A DNA stretch of 64,000 bases. Origin: Diaphorobacter limosus (lineage in GTDB: Bacteria; Pseudomonadota; Gammaproteobacteria; Burkholderiales; Burkholderiaceae_C). A program made the translations under genes and the position numbers. The notes under the pieces are model-generated. The model worked only from the letters and a program-made list of their open reading frames with translations. It was not told where the DNA came from and did no database searches. Of this stretch, positions 52,501 to 60,130 are shown piece by piece; the first letter of the stretch is position 1, and every line of letters starts with the position of its first letter. The stretch spans positions 2,574,501 through 2,638,500 of the forward strand of contig NZ_CP136921.1 in assembly GCF_033100095.1 (NCBI RefSeq), in the 5' to 3' direction.

Positions 52501-53072
52501 TCGGGGCCATTGTTGTTTACGTTGACGGTGTAGGCATAAGGCGTGCCTGCCACCGCTCCGCCGCCCGCATTGTGGCTTGCAGTCACCTGCAGGTCAGCGG
52601 CGGCCACGGCCGTGATGTTGCGCGTCAGCGAGTTGTTGGCGTTGTTGCTGTCGGTGGACGTTGTTGAAACCGATGCATTGTTGGGCCACACTGCGGCAGT
52701 GGGCAGAACCAGCCGCAGAGTCACGGTGCGCTGCCCGGCATTGGGCACATCGGCCGCCCAGGTACATTCATAGGGTGCCGAAGTAGTGCAAACGCCACTG
52801 TCCGTGGCGCTCATGCTGACAAAGGTCGAGCCCGGCGGAATCACGTCCGTCAACTTCACGCCCTGGGCGGCATCTGGCCCATTGTTTCTCAACACCACGG
52901 TCACCGTGGCCGTGCCACCGGCAGGCACGGGATCCGGGGCCACGGTGTGTTGCGACAGCACCATGTCGGCGGCCGCATGCACCCCGCCCGCAGCACACAA
53001 TAACGGGGCGGCCAACCATGCACCCCACCTGCGGGGCATACGCCAATTGGTAGAACTTTGTTTGATGGACAT
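49575..53072 (-). CDS. giant DUF11-repeat surface protein with IPTL-CTERM sorting signal
   Basis: A 1,165-residue exported protein. The signal peptide ends near residue 33 (GGVHAAAD). Most of the chain is a series of about eight or nine DUF11-type beta-sandwich repeats, each with a VRNNGPD- or TARNNGP-like turn and a VTDTLPAGL-like strand. The C-terminus is the tripartite signal IPTLSEWG (about 1134-1141), a hydrophobic helix (LIILSMLLGAFAL) and a basic tail (KQSRRR). It is the natural substrate of XrtH next door. The start MSIKQSS was chosen at the signal peptide; no strong ribosome site is visible. The upstream 90 bases are AT-rich. Confidence 0.9.
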   Translation of the reverse strand: MSIKQSSTNWRMPRRWGAWLAAPLLCAAGGVHAAADMVLSQHTVAPDPVPAGGTATVTVVLRNNGPDAAQGVKLTDVIPPGSTFVSMSATDSGVCTTSAPYECTWAADVPNAGQRTVTLRLVLPTAAVWPNNASVSTTSTDSNNANNSLTRNITAVAAADLQVTASHNAGGGAVAGTPYAYTVNVNNNGPDGLPAGQSPKVTFSVPSGSTITAIPTGAGWACSIAPAGAYPRSSGTITCDRNDALPTGNSFPAITVPAVGNLDGTVSASFGVGSNFQDADLANNTALVNVPFSSGTDMALTKSANPSGTVAVGAPVAFTLQATRRGGVNPSNIVVTDTLPAGLTYVSHSAAAPWNCAFAAPTLTCTYSGTYTGQPFSNLPAITLNATVGLGANNNVGTVTLPAGQTDPVSGNNSSSTVTVTGSNDADLSINKAPSIAPVLPGQAYNWVITARNNGPVSVAAGQTMTVTEVIPAGMQLNALPSGSGWACNSSGGASFPQAGGVTVTCTRSGPLASGSTSSITVPVQHTGTGSLTNNVCVALTGTGPADPNVVNDCANVNNTSTGTSADLSITKSASGTVVVGQPLTYRLTVSNAGPNAATNVTVTDALSNLLSSAGAPGLASISPSQGSCTPSAPANVGSATVSCNLGALASGGSATVDITVRPDNTGSTILSRGNMASVTSPDVGDPDRNNNSVTISSDVTPLVDLTVAKTVTPNPVKVGEPLVYVVTARNNGPSQASNVKITDVLPANTAMLGTATATNGGTCTAPADGATTGTIECTWPTIPRNTQYTATFRLRPLKAALGTTIHNVVNVTNDVTETDLSNNSNFADATVTAADLDILVHKTDSADPVPLGGVTEYTITTTNVGPSIATNLVVTDTFPAAGSTPTARFSYQGDLAISIAGTPVPTANVTNYCTTVPAIGDLSGTLECNFPTIGVAAGNSIQIKYKMRAESITVAGAYAGTQRNHVEVKVDETEREASNNLVDEDTTTNRTAPPLGSTIDLGISKTTSTGQALPGTEFDYTLTVTNHQAAGSGRDVVPAHGAQVTDTLPAGLTFVSAPGCSYAAGPRQVVCVVPNLAAGASTAFTLRVRVDSPYTGAATISNTATVDMPGDPVSGNNSSTATKSAGSPQTAAIPTLSEWGLIILSMLLGAFALHRMPKQSRRRM

Positions 53073-53126
53073 CAGCAGGATCAGCGAAAGGTTGATGGAC
53101 GAAGCGCCCGATTTGCGCGGCGACAA

Positions 53127-53217
53127 ATTAGTTACCGAACCTTACCAAACATCCCTGCTGGTGATTTCAATCGCAAACGCAATTGACAATTCTTTTATAT
53201 TCCCCGTAGGAAAAACG
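53127..53217 (-). promoter_or_regulatory. AT-rich gap between parA and the DUF11 gene
   Basis: Clearly poorer in G+C than the genes beside it. On the minus strand it holds GGGAATATAAAAG and TTGTCAATTGCG. It probably carries the promoter of the exosortase module, but I cannot fix a -35/-10 pair. Confidence 0.4.
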
Positions 53218-53988
53218 CTACATCCGCCGAATGCGCTCGACCATCTCGTGGGCAAAGTCCACAAAGGCCTTGCTGCCGCGGGCCCCAGGGTCGAACACCA
53301 CGCCGGGCAGGCCGTAGCTCGGCGCCTCGGCCAGGCGCACGTTGCGCGGGATGACGGTGTCGAACACCTTGTCGCCAAAATGGTCCTTGAGCTGGGCGCT
53401 GACCTGGCTTTGCAGCGTGATGCGCGGGTCGAACATGACGCGCAGCAGGCCGATGATCTGCAGGTCGCGGTTCAGGTTGGCGTGCACCTGCTTGATGGTG
53501 TTGACCAGATCCGTCAGGCCTTCGAGCGCGAAGTACTCGCACTGCATGGGCACGATGACACCGTTGGCGCTGCACAGACCGTTGAGCGTCAGCATGGATA
53601 GCGACGGCGGGCAGTCGATGAGCACGAAGTCGTAGTCCTGATCCACCTCGGCCAGCGCCGCCTTGAGGCGCTTTTCACGGTGCTCCAATGGCACCAGCTC
53701 GACCTCGGCGCCGGCCAGTTCGCGGTTGGCGCCCAGCACGTGGTAGCCGCATTGTTCGGCCAGCACGGCAGCCTCCCTGATGGAGGCGGATTCGAGCAGC
53801 ACGTCGTACACGCTGAGCGCCAACGCGCGCTTGTCCACGCCCGAGCCCATGGTGGCATTGCCCTGCGGATCCAGATCCACCAGCAGCACGCGCTGGCCGA
53901 TTTTGGCCAGCCCGGCGGCGAGGTTGACGGAGGTAGTGGTCTTGCCAACGCCACCCTTTTGGTTGGCAATGCAGAAGATCTTGGCCAT
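53218..53988 (-). CDS. parA: chromosome-partitioning ATPase ParA
   Basis: A 256-residue deviant-Walker ATPase (Soj type). It starts MAKIFCIANQKGGVGKTTTS, has DLDPQGNATMGSGVDKRALA, and includes DFVLIDCPPSLSMLTLNGLC. It forms a nucleoid gradient that pulls ParB-parS complexes. It begins 15 bases after the LysE gene, in the common order mnmG, rsmG, lysE-like, parA. The 5.7 kb between it and parB is occupied by the exosortase module. Confidence 0.96.
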   Translation of the reverse strand: MAKIFCIANQKGGVGKTTTSVNLAAGLAKIGQRVLLVDLDPQGNATMGSGVDKRALALSVYDVLLESASIREAAVLAEQCGYHVLGANRELAGAEVELVPLEHREKRLKAALAEVDQDYDFVLIDCPPSLSMLTLNGLCSANGVIVPMQCEYFALEGLTDLVNTIKQVHANLNRDLQIIGLLRVMFDPRITLQSQVSAQLKDHFGDKVFDTVIPRNVRLAEAPSYGLPGVVFDPGARGSKAFVDFAHEMVERIRRM

Positions 53989-54003
53989 GCAGTCCCGTCC
54001 GGT

Positions 54004-54618
54004 TTACTTGGAGATGGCCAGCTTGACGCCAAAGCCGATAAGGAAAACGCCCGCCAGCTTCTCCAGCGTGCGCACCACCGTGGGGTTGGCGCGCATGCGC
54101 TCGGCCATGTGCTGGGTCAGCAGCACCACCACCAGGCAATACAAAAAAGTGAGTACGGCGATGGTGGCCGCCATGGCGGCGAAGGTCACCAGCCCACGGT
54201 GCGTCGCCGGGTTCACGAACAAGGGGAAGAAGGCCATGTAGAACACGATGGCCTTGGGGTTGAGCAGCGTGATCACCGCCCCCTGGCGAAAATAATGTCG
54301 CGGCTTGATGTTCACGACCGGCGCCTGGCCGGGCTTGGCGGTAAGCATCTTGTAGCCCATCCAGCCCAGGTACGCCGCGCCCAGCCATTGCACGGCCGCA
54401 AACGCCGCCGGGTAGGCCGCCAGCAGGCCAGCCACGCCGGCCACGGCCAGCCACATCAGTGCCTGGTCTGCCGCAATGACCCCGAAGCATGCAGCCATGC
54501 CGGCGCGCACCCCACCCTTGGCCGTCGAGGTGATGATTGCCAGGTTGCCCGGCCCGGGAATCGCCAGAAACAACACGATGGCGGCGACGAAAGCGCCGTA
54601 GTCAGCAATGCCAAACAT
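54004..54618 (-). CDS. LysE/RhtB-family exporter
   Basis: A 204-residue membrane protein with about six helices. The N-terminal pattern AAIVLFLAIPGPGNLAIITS (GPGNL) is the LysE/RhtB signature, and ITLLNPKAIVFYMAFFPLFV is the second conserved part. It exports an amino acid or a similar metabolite by proton exchange. In this locus it is a passenger between rsmG and parA, 38 bases after rsmG. Confidence 0.92.
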   Translation of the reverse strand: MFGIADYGAFVAAIVLFLAIPGPGNLAIITSTAKGGVRAGMAACFGVIAADQALMWLAVAGVAGLLAAYPAAFAAVQWLGAAYLGWMGYKMLTAKPGQAPVVNIKPRHYFRQGAVITLLNPKAIVFYMAFFPLFVNPATHRGLVTFAAMAATIAVLTFLYCLVVVLLTQHMAERMRANPTVVRTLEKLAGVFLIGFGVKLAISK

Positions 54619-54656
54619 GGGAAGAGCGCTGCGAGCGAAGAAGGAAACGCTCGAGT

Positions 54657-55313
54657 TTAAGCGACGGGTCGCAGCCAGACGATGCAGCGCTCTGCCTGCA
54701 AACCCGGAACTGTGAGCTGTTCCACGTGAAACACCTGTACGTCACCGGGCAGCGCGTCGATCTCGTCCTGCGGGTGCCGCCCCTTCATGGCCAGCCACAC
54801 GCCATGTGGCGCCAGCGCCTGGCGCGACCAGGCGGTGAAGTCCGCCAGCGCGGCGAAGGCGCGGCAGCTCACAACGTCGAACGGGCCATCCAGGTTTTCC
54901 ACCCGGGCATGCAGGCCGTGCAGGTTTGACAGTTGCAGCGCCGCTGCCGCGTGCTGGATGAAGGCCGCCTTCTTGGCCACGGTATCCACGCAACTCACGT
55001 CCAGGCCCGGGCCGCAGATGGCAAACACCACCCCCGGCAGGCCGCCGCCGCTGCCCACATCCAACAGGCGCGGCGCGGCGCCGCCCTGCCCCGCCGCCAG
55101 ATGGCGCTGCAGCGGCGCCACGGCGGCCAGGCTGTCGAGCAGGTGGTGCGTCAGCATTTCCTCGGTGTTGCGCACGGCTGTCAGGTTGTAGACCTTGTTC
55201 CACTTTTGCAGCAGGCCCATGAAGTCCAGCAGCTTGACGCGCTGCGTCTCGTCAAGCGCCAGGCCCAGAGCCTGGCAGCCGGCGTGCAGCCGCTCCCCCA
55301 GTTCCGCGCTCAT
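54657..55313 (-). CDS. rsmG: 16S rRNA (guanine527-N7)-methyltransferase
   Basis: A 218-residue SAM enzyme (GidB). The N-terminal [18 protein letters not shown], motif [21 protein letters not shown] and the [13 protein letters not shown] core are diagnostic. It methylates G527 of 16S rRNA. Its ATG overlaps the mnmG stop by four bases. A parS-like site with one mismatch (54718-54733) lies in its 3' end and is translated as VFHVEQ. Confidence 0.96.
   Translation of the reverse strand: MSAELGERLHAGCQALGLALDETQRVKLLDFMGLLQKWNKVYNLTAVRNTEEMLTHHLLDSLAAVAPLQRHLAAGQGGAAPRLLDVGSGGGLPGVVFAICGPGLDVSCVDTVAKKAAFIQHAAAALQLSNLHGLHARVENLDGPFDVVSCRAFAALADFTAWSRQALAPHGVWLAMKGRHPQDEIDALPGDVQVFHVEQLTVPGLQAERCIVWLRPVA
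54718..54733. promoter_or_regulatory. parS-like site 1 (in rsmG)
   Basis: TGTTCCACGTGAAACA, one mismatch from the parS consensus TGTTTCACGTGAAACA. Confidence 0.75.
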
Positions 55314-57265
55314 GCCGCAACCTCTGTGGCAAAGCCCTTGAAGCCGCCCTTTTTCAGATGCACCATGAGCAGCGAGATGGCAGCCGGCGTCACGCCCGCA
55401 ATGCGCGAGGCCTGGCCCAGCGTCTCGGGGCGGTACTTCTGCAGCGCCTGGCGCACCTCAATGGACAGGGCCGCCACCTGCATGTAGTCCAGATCATCGG
55501 GCAGGCACAGCTTCTCGAAATGCGCGGCGCGCTGCACCTCGTCCTTTTGCCGGTCTATGTAGCCGGAATACTTGGCGGCAATCTCCACCTGCTCAACCAC
55601 CGGCGCGCTCAGATCGCCCAGGGTTTCACGTGAAACAGCACTGCTGGCGTACTTGCCACCGTCCAGGCTCATGAGGCTGGCGTAGCCCACGTCCGGGCGG
55701 CGCAGCAGGTCGAACAGGTTGTACTCATGCTCTATGGCCTTGCCCAGCACGCGCTCGGACTCGGCCGCGGCGAGGATGCGCGGGTTCACCCAGGTGGCTT
55801 TCAGGCGCTCGGTTTCACGTGAAACCGCATCGCGTTTGCGGCTGAATGCATCCCAGCGCGCGTCGTCCACCAGGCCCATGCGGCGCCCGGCCTCGGTCAG
55901 GCGCATGTCGGCGTTGTCCTCGCGCAGCTGCAGGCGGAACTCGGCACGGCTGGTGAACATGCGGTAGGGCTCGGTCACGCCCTTGGTGATCAGGTCATCG
56001 ACCAGCACGCCCAGGTAGGCCTCATCGCGCGCCGGCAGCCAGGGCGCCTGGCCGCGGCATTGCAGGGCGGCATTCAGGCCGGCAAACAGGCCTTGGGCGG
56101 CGGCCTCCTCGTAGCCCGTGGTGCCGTTGATCTGGCCGGCAAAAAACAGGCCCTGGATCGCCCGCGTCTCGAAGCTGCTCTTGAGCGCACGCGGGTCAAA
56201 GTAGTCGTACTCGATGGCGTAGCCCGGGCGCAGGATATGGGCGTTCTCCAAACCCTTCATGCTGCGCACCAGCGCCAGCTGGATGTCGAACGGCAGGCTG
56301 GTGGAGATGCCGTTGGGGTAGAACTCGTGCGTGGTCAGCCCCTCGGGCTCCAGGAAGATCTGGTGGCTCTCCTTGTCGGCAAAGCGGTTGATCTTGTCCT
56401 CCACGCTGGGGCAATAGCGCGGGCCCACGCCCTCGATCTTGCCGGTGAACATGGGGCTGCGGTCAAAGCCGCTCTTGATGATCTCGTGGGTGCGCGCGTT
56501 GGTGTGCGTGATCCAGCAGGGCACTTGGCGCGGGTGCATGGCCCTGCTGCCCATGAAGCTGAACACCGGCACCTGGCCCTCGTTCACGCCACCGGGCATG
56601 CCGTCGCCGGGCTGCTCTTCGCACTGGGCAAAGTCGATGCTGCGTCCGTCGATGCGCGGCGGCGTGCCGGTCTTGAGGCGCCCCTGGGGCAGCCGCAGCT
56701 CTTTGAGCCGCGCCGACAGGGAGACGGCCGGCGGATCCCCTGCCCGCCCGGCCGCATAGTTGTTCAGGCCGACATGAATCTTGCCGTCCAGGAAGGTGCC
56801 GGCCGTCAGCACCACGGTGCGGGCGCGGAACTGCAGGCCAATCTGCGTGACGGCGCCCACCACACGGTCACCCTCCACCATCAAGTCGTCCACCGCCTGC
56901 TGGAACAGCCACAGCTTCGGCTGGTTCTCCAGCATGCGGCGAATCGCCGCCTTGTACAGGATGCGGTCGGCCTGCGCCCGCGTGGCGCGCACCGCCGGGC
57001 CCTTGCTGCTGTTCAAGATGCGGAACTGGATGCCTGCCTCGTCGGTGGCCAGCGCCATGGCGCCGCCCAGCGCGTCCACCTCTTTCACCAGATGGCCCTT
57101 GCCAATGCCGCCAATGCTGGGGTTGCAGCTCATCTGCCCCAGTGTCTCGATGTTGTGCGTGAGCAGCAGCGTGGCGCAGCCCATGCGCGCGGCGGCCAGC
57201 GCGGCCTCGGTGCCGGCGTGGCCACCGCCGACGACGATGACATCAAATTCCTGGGGGTACAGCAT
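55310..57265 (-). CDS. mnmG: tRNA uridine-5-carboxymethylaminomethyl modification enzyme MnmG
   Basis: A 651-residue FAD protein (GidA). It begins [20 protein letters not shown], has [20 protein letters not shown], and includes the conserved [15 protein letters not shown] and [20 protein letters not shown]. With MnmE it installs cmnm5 on wobble U34 of tRNAs. The start was chosen at the FAD motif; the longer frame reads into the FMN-reductase promoter. Two parS-like sites in its coding region are each read as VSRET. It is the first gene of the mnmG-rsmG-lysE-parA run. Confidence 0.97.
   Translation of the reverse strand: MLYPQEFDVIVVGGGHAGTEAALAAARMGCATLLLTHNIETLGQMSCNPSIGGIGKGHLVKEVDALGGAMALATDEAGIQFRILNSSKGPAVRATRAQADRILYKAAIRRMLENQPKLWLFQQAVDDLMVEGDRVVGAVTQIGLQFRARTVVLTAGTFLDGKIHVGLNNYAAGRAGDPPAVSLSARLKELRLPQGRLKTGTPPRIDGRSIDFAQCEEQPGDGMPGGVNEGQVPVFSFMGSRAMHPRQVPCWITHTNARTHEIIKSGFDRSPMFTGKIEGVGPRYCPSVEDKINRFADKESHQIFLEPEGLTTHEFYPNGISTSLPFDIQLALVRSMKGLENAHILRPGYAIEYDYFDPRALKSSFETRAIQGLFFAGQINGTTGYEEAAAQGLFAGLNAALQCRGQAPWLPARDEAYLGVLVDDLITKGVTEPYRMFTSRAEFRLQLREDNADMRLTEAGRRMGLVDDARWDAFSRKRDAVSRETERLKATWVNPRILAAAESERVLGKAIEHEYNLFDLLRRPDVGYASLMSLDGGKYASSAVSRETLGDLSAPVVEQVEIAAKYSGYIDRQKDEVQRAAHFEKLCLPDDLDYMQVAALSIEVRQALQKYRPETLGQASRIAGVTPAAISLLMVHLKKGGFKGFATEVAA
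55622..55637. promoter_or_regulatory. parS-like site 2 (in mnmG)
   Basis: GGTTTCACGTGAAACA, one mismatch, read in MnmG as VSRET. Confidence 0.8.
55811..55826. promoter_or_regulatory. parS-like site 3 (in mnmG)
   Basis: GGTTTCACGTGAAACC, full 14-base core with both end bases different, again read as VSRET. Confidence 0.8.
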
Positions 57266-57331
57266 GAGGGGGCTCGGTGACGGGAAAACCCGCAATTTTC
57301 CCATCTTTGCCACAGCCCTGCCCGGTTGCGA

Positions 57332-57347
57332 TGTTTCACGTGAAACC
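57332..57347. promoter_or_regulatory. parS-like site 4 (mnmG / FMN reductase intergenic)
   Basis: TGTTTCACGTGAAACC, one mismatch, in the 124-base divergent promoter region 66 bases from the mnmG start. Confidence 0.85.
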
Positions 57348-57389
57348 CTCGCCGCAGTCCGGCACGGTGGCTGTGCTCCAATCCACCCC

Positions 57390-57968
57390 ATGAAACTACT
57401 CGTCTTCGCGGGCAGCACCCGCCAACAATCGTTCAACCGGCGCCTGGCGCGCATCGCCGCCGATCTGGGCCGCGAGGCCGGCGCCGAGGCCACCTTGCTG
57501 GAGTTGTCGGAGCTGGACATCCCCATGTACAACGCCGATCTGGAGGCACGCGGAACCCCTGCCGACGTGATCCGGCTCAAGGAAGTTCTGGACGCGCACC
57601 CTGCCTGGATCATCTGCTCGCCCGAATACAACGGCAGCTACACCGGCCTGCTGAAGAACACCATAGACTGGGCCTCCAGCCCCGTGGCCGGCCACCCGGT
57701 GTGGACCGATGTGACGCGCCCCTTCGCCGGCAAGGTGGTGGGGGTGCTGAGCGCCTCCAACGGCGCACTGGGCGGCCTGCGCTCGCAAAGTCACCTGGCA
57801 CCCATGCTGGTCAACCTGGGCTGCTGGCTGGCGCCGCGCAACTACGCACTGGCGCGCGCGGCCAGCGCCTTCGATGAGCATGGCCAGCTCACCGACGCAG
57901 CCCAGCGCGAGCAGGTGCGCGGCGTGGTGGAGCAGGTGCTGTGGGCGGCACGGCGGCTCACCGATTGA
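57390..57968 (+). CDS. NAD(P)H-dependent FMN reductase family protein
   Basis: A 192-residue flavodoxin-like oxidoreductase. The FMN phosphate loop [14 protein letters not shown] and the signature [20 protein letters not shown] define the NADPH-dependent FMN reductase/quinone reductase group (SsuE/ChrR-like). It probably reduces quinones, chromate or flavins in the cytoplasm. It is divergent from mnmG with a parS-like site between, and is followed 9 bases later by the cysteine-cluster gene. Confidence 0.9.
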   Translation: MKLLVFAGSTRQQSFNRRLARIAADLGREAGAEATLLELSELDIPMYNADLEARGTPADVIRLKEVLDAHPAWIICSPEYNGSYTGLLKNTIDWASSPVAGHPVWTDVTRPFAGKVVGVLSASNGALGGLRSQSHLAPMLVNLGCWLAPRNYALARAASAFDEHGQLTDAAQREQVRGVVEQVLWAARRLTD

Positions 57969-57977
57969 GTCTTGGTC

Positions 57978-58271
57978 ATGGACTGCCGCCCCGGCTGCGG
58001 CGCCTGCTGCACCGCGCCGTCCATCTCGTCGCCGATTCCGGGCATGCCGGACGGCAAGCCGGCAGGCGTACCCTGCGTACAGCTCGACGAACAGCTGCGC
58101 TGCCGCCTCTTCGGCCAGCCCGAGCGCCCAGAGGTTTGCCGTTCGCTGCACCCGCATGCACAGATGTGCGGCGACTCACGCCAGGAAGCCGAGGCCTATC
58201 TTCTGCGGCTGGAGCAGTTAACCCTGCCCGCTGATCCGCCTACCCCTGCAAGGACGGCGCACAAGGCATAG
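57978..58271 (+). CDS. YkgJ-family cysteine cluster protein
   Basis: A 97-residue protein of the zinc/iron-chelating UPF0153 group. The pattern [20 protein letters not shown] followed by [20 protein letters not shown] and [14 protein letters not shown] holds eight cysteines. The ATG at 57978 lies close behind the FMN reductase stop, so the pair is an operon. The function of the family is not settled; metal binding is likely. Confidence 0.88.
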   Translation: MDCRPGCGACCTAPSISSPIPGMPDGKPAGVPCVQLDEQLRCRLFGQPERPEVCRSLHPHAQMCGDSRQEAEAYLLRLEQLTLPADPPTPARTAHKA

Positions 58272-58308
58272 GATCGACAGGTTTCGTCAACCACAGGAGA
58301 ACCACCGA

Positions 58309-58917
58309 ATGAAGCTGTACTACTCCCCCGGCGCCTGCTCGCTCTCGCCCCACATCGTGCTGCACGAAGCCGGCCTGGCCTACGAGCCGGTGCTGGCCAG
58401 CACCAAGACGCACCAGCTGGCCGACGGCACGGATTTCTACACCATCAACCCCCTGGGCTATGTGCCGGTGCTGGAGCTGGACGACGGCACCCGCCTGCGC
58501 GAAGGCCCGGCCATCGTGCAATACCTGGCCGACCAGGCGCCGCACAAAAACCTGGCACCAGCCCATGGCACGCTGGGCCGCTACCGCCTGCAGGAGTGGC
58601 TGACCTTCATAGGCACCGAGATCCACAAGAGCTTCAGCCCGCTCTTCGTGCCCAGCACGCCCGAGGATTACAAACCCCAGGTCAAGCAACGGCTGCTGGC
58701 ACGCCTGCAATGGGTGGATAGCGAGCTCGCCGGCAAACCCTATCTGATGGGCGAGCAGTTCAGCGTGGCCGATGCCTATCTGTTCACCGTAACCAACTGG
58801 GGGCAGTACGTCGGCCTGGACATTTCACAGCTGAAAAACCTCGTCGCCTACCGCGAACGCATTGCCGCCCGCCCAGCCGTGCAGGCGGCAATGAAGGCCG
58901 AAGGCCTGCTGAAGTAA
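58309..58917 (+). CDS. gstA: glutathione S-transferase, beta class
   Basis: A 202-residue cytoplasmic GST. MKLYYSPGACSLSPHIVLHE carries Cys10 of the bacterial beta class in place of the catalytic Tyr or Ser. The N-terminal thioredoxin fold has INPLGYVPVLELDDG with the cis-proline and EGPAIVQYL. The helical C-terminal domain contains GEQFSVADAYLFTVTNW. It conjugates glutathione to electrophiles or acts as a thiol peroxidase. CAGGAGAACC precedes the ATG. Its terminator contains a parS site. Confidence 0.94.
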   Translation: MKLYYSPGACSLSPHIVLHEAGLAYEPVLASTKTHQLADGTDFYTINPLGYVPVLELDDGTRLREGPAIVQYLADQAPHKNLAPAHGTLGRYRLQEWLTFIGTEIHKSFSPLFVPSTPEDYKPQVKQRLLARLQWVDSELAGKPYLMGEQFSVADAYLFTVTNWGQYVGLDISQLKNLVAYRERIAARPAVQAAMKAEGLLK

Positions 58918-58927
58918 GTGCCCCACC

Positions 58928-58964
58928 GGCCCCTGTTTCACGTGAAACAGGGGCCTTTGTCTTT
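58928..58964 (+). terminator. terminator of gstA whose stem is a perfect parS site
   Basis: A perfect 28-base palindrome at 58928-58955 (GGCCCCTGTTTCAC and its complement), followed by TTTGTCTTT. The inner 16 bases (58934-58949) are parS, so the same DNA acts as terminator and partition site. Confidence 0.8.
58934..58949. promoter_or_regulatory. parS site 5, perfect consensus
   Basis: TGTTTCACGTGAAACA, 16 of 16 bases, just past the gstA stop codon. Confidence 0.9.
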
Positions 58965-58983
58965 CCCCTCTGCCGCCACACGC

Positions 58984-60096
58984 ATGACCACCTTGTTTGA
59001 TCCCATCCGGGCTGGAGACCTGCATCTGGCCAACCGCATCGCCATGGCGCCGCTGACGCGCAACCGCTCGCCGCAGGCGGTGCCGGGCGACATGGCGGTC
59101 ACCTACTACGCCCAGCGCGCCAGCGCCGGTCTGTTGATCACCGAGGCCACGGCCATCAGCCAGCAGGGCCAGGGCTATTCCGATGTGCCAGGCCTGTACG
59201 ACAGCGAGCAGCTGCAGGGCTGGAAGAAAGTCACCCAGGCCGTGCATGCCCAGGGCGGCAAAATCGTCACCCAGCTCTGGCATGTGGGGCGCGTGTCGCA
59301 CTGCAGCCTGCAGCCGGGCAACGCCGCACCCGTGGCGCCATCGGCCCTGCGCGCCCAGGCCAAGACCTATGTGGTGGATGCCGCCACCGGCCAGGGTCAG
59401 TTTGTGCCCACATCGTCCCCGCGCGCGCTGAAGGCCCAAGAGCTGCCCGACATCGTGCACCACTATGCCGCCGCGGCGCGCAATGCCGTGCACACTGCCG
59501 GGTTTGACGGCGTGGAGCTGCACGGCGCCAATGGCTATCTGCTGGACCAGTTCCTCAAGGACGGGGCCAACCAGCGCCGCGACGACTACGGCGGCGCCAT
59601 TGCCAACCGTGTACGCCTGACGCTGGAAGTCGTGCGCGCCGTGGTCGAGGCCGTGGGTGGCGGCCGCGTGGGCATACGCCTGTCGCCGGTTACTCCATCC
59701 AACGACATTTATGACAGCCATCCGCAACCACTGTTCGAACACCTGGCGCAACAGCTGGCGCCCCTGGGCCTGGCCTATCTCCACGTGATCGAGGGCTCGA
59801 CCGGCGGCCCGCGCGAGATCGCTGACCGCCCCTTCGACTACGCCGCCTTCAAGGCCGCCTACCGCAATGCCGGCGGGCGCGGCGCCTGGATGGTGAACAA
59901 CGGCTATGACCGCGCCCTGGCCCTGCAGGCCGTGGCCAGCGGCCATGCCGACATGGTGGCCTTTGGCCGGGCCTATATTGCCAACCCCGACCTGGTGCTG
60001 CGCCTGCACCGTGACGAGCCACTGAACGAATGGGATCGAACCACCTTCTACGGCGGCGGCGCCAAGGGCTATATCGACTACCCCGCCCTCGGGTAG
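58984..60096 (+). CDS. nemA: old yellow enzyme family ene-reductase
   Basis: A 370-residue FMN-dependent oxidoreductase. LFDPIRAGDLHLANRIAMAP and LTRNRSPQAVPGDMAVTYYA open the TIM barrel. GVELHGANGYLLDQFLKDGA with RRDDYGG carries the substrate-binding pair. The C-terminal MVAFGRAYIANPDLVLRL binds FMN phosphate. Members reduce activated alkenes, nitro esters or N-ethylmaleimide with NAD(P)H. The gene symbol is by family only. The ATG at 58984 was chosen because the upstream frame runs through the parS hairpin. Confidence 0.9.
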   Translation: MTTLFDPIRAGDLHLANRIAMAPLTRNRSPQAVPGDMAVTYYAQRASAGLLITEATAISQQGQGYSDVPGLYDSEQLQGWKKVTQAVHAQGGKIVTQLWHVGRVSHCSLQPGNAAPVAPSALRAQAKTYVVDAATGQGQFVPTSSPRALKAQELPDIVHHYAAAARNAVHTAGFDGVELHGANGYLLDQFLKDGANQRRDDYGGAIANRVRLTLEVVRAVVEAVGGGRVGIRLSPVTPSNDIYDSHPQPLFEHLAQQLAPLGLAYLHVIEGSTGGPREIADRPFDYAAFKAAYRNAGGRGAWMVNNGYDRALALQAVASGHADMVAFGRAYIANPDLVLRLHRDEPLNEWDRTTFYGGGAKGYIDYPALG

Positions 60097-60130
60097 CAGC
60101 GACGGTTGCCACGCGCGCGTAGGAGCGGCT

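Noticed and set aside
49575..53072. CRISPR-like or tandem DNA repeats in the DUF11 gene
   Set aside because: The periodicity is at protein domain level (about 110-130 residues) with diverged DNA, and no short identical direct repeats.
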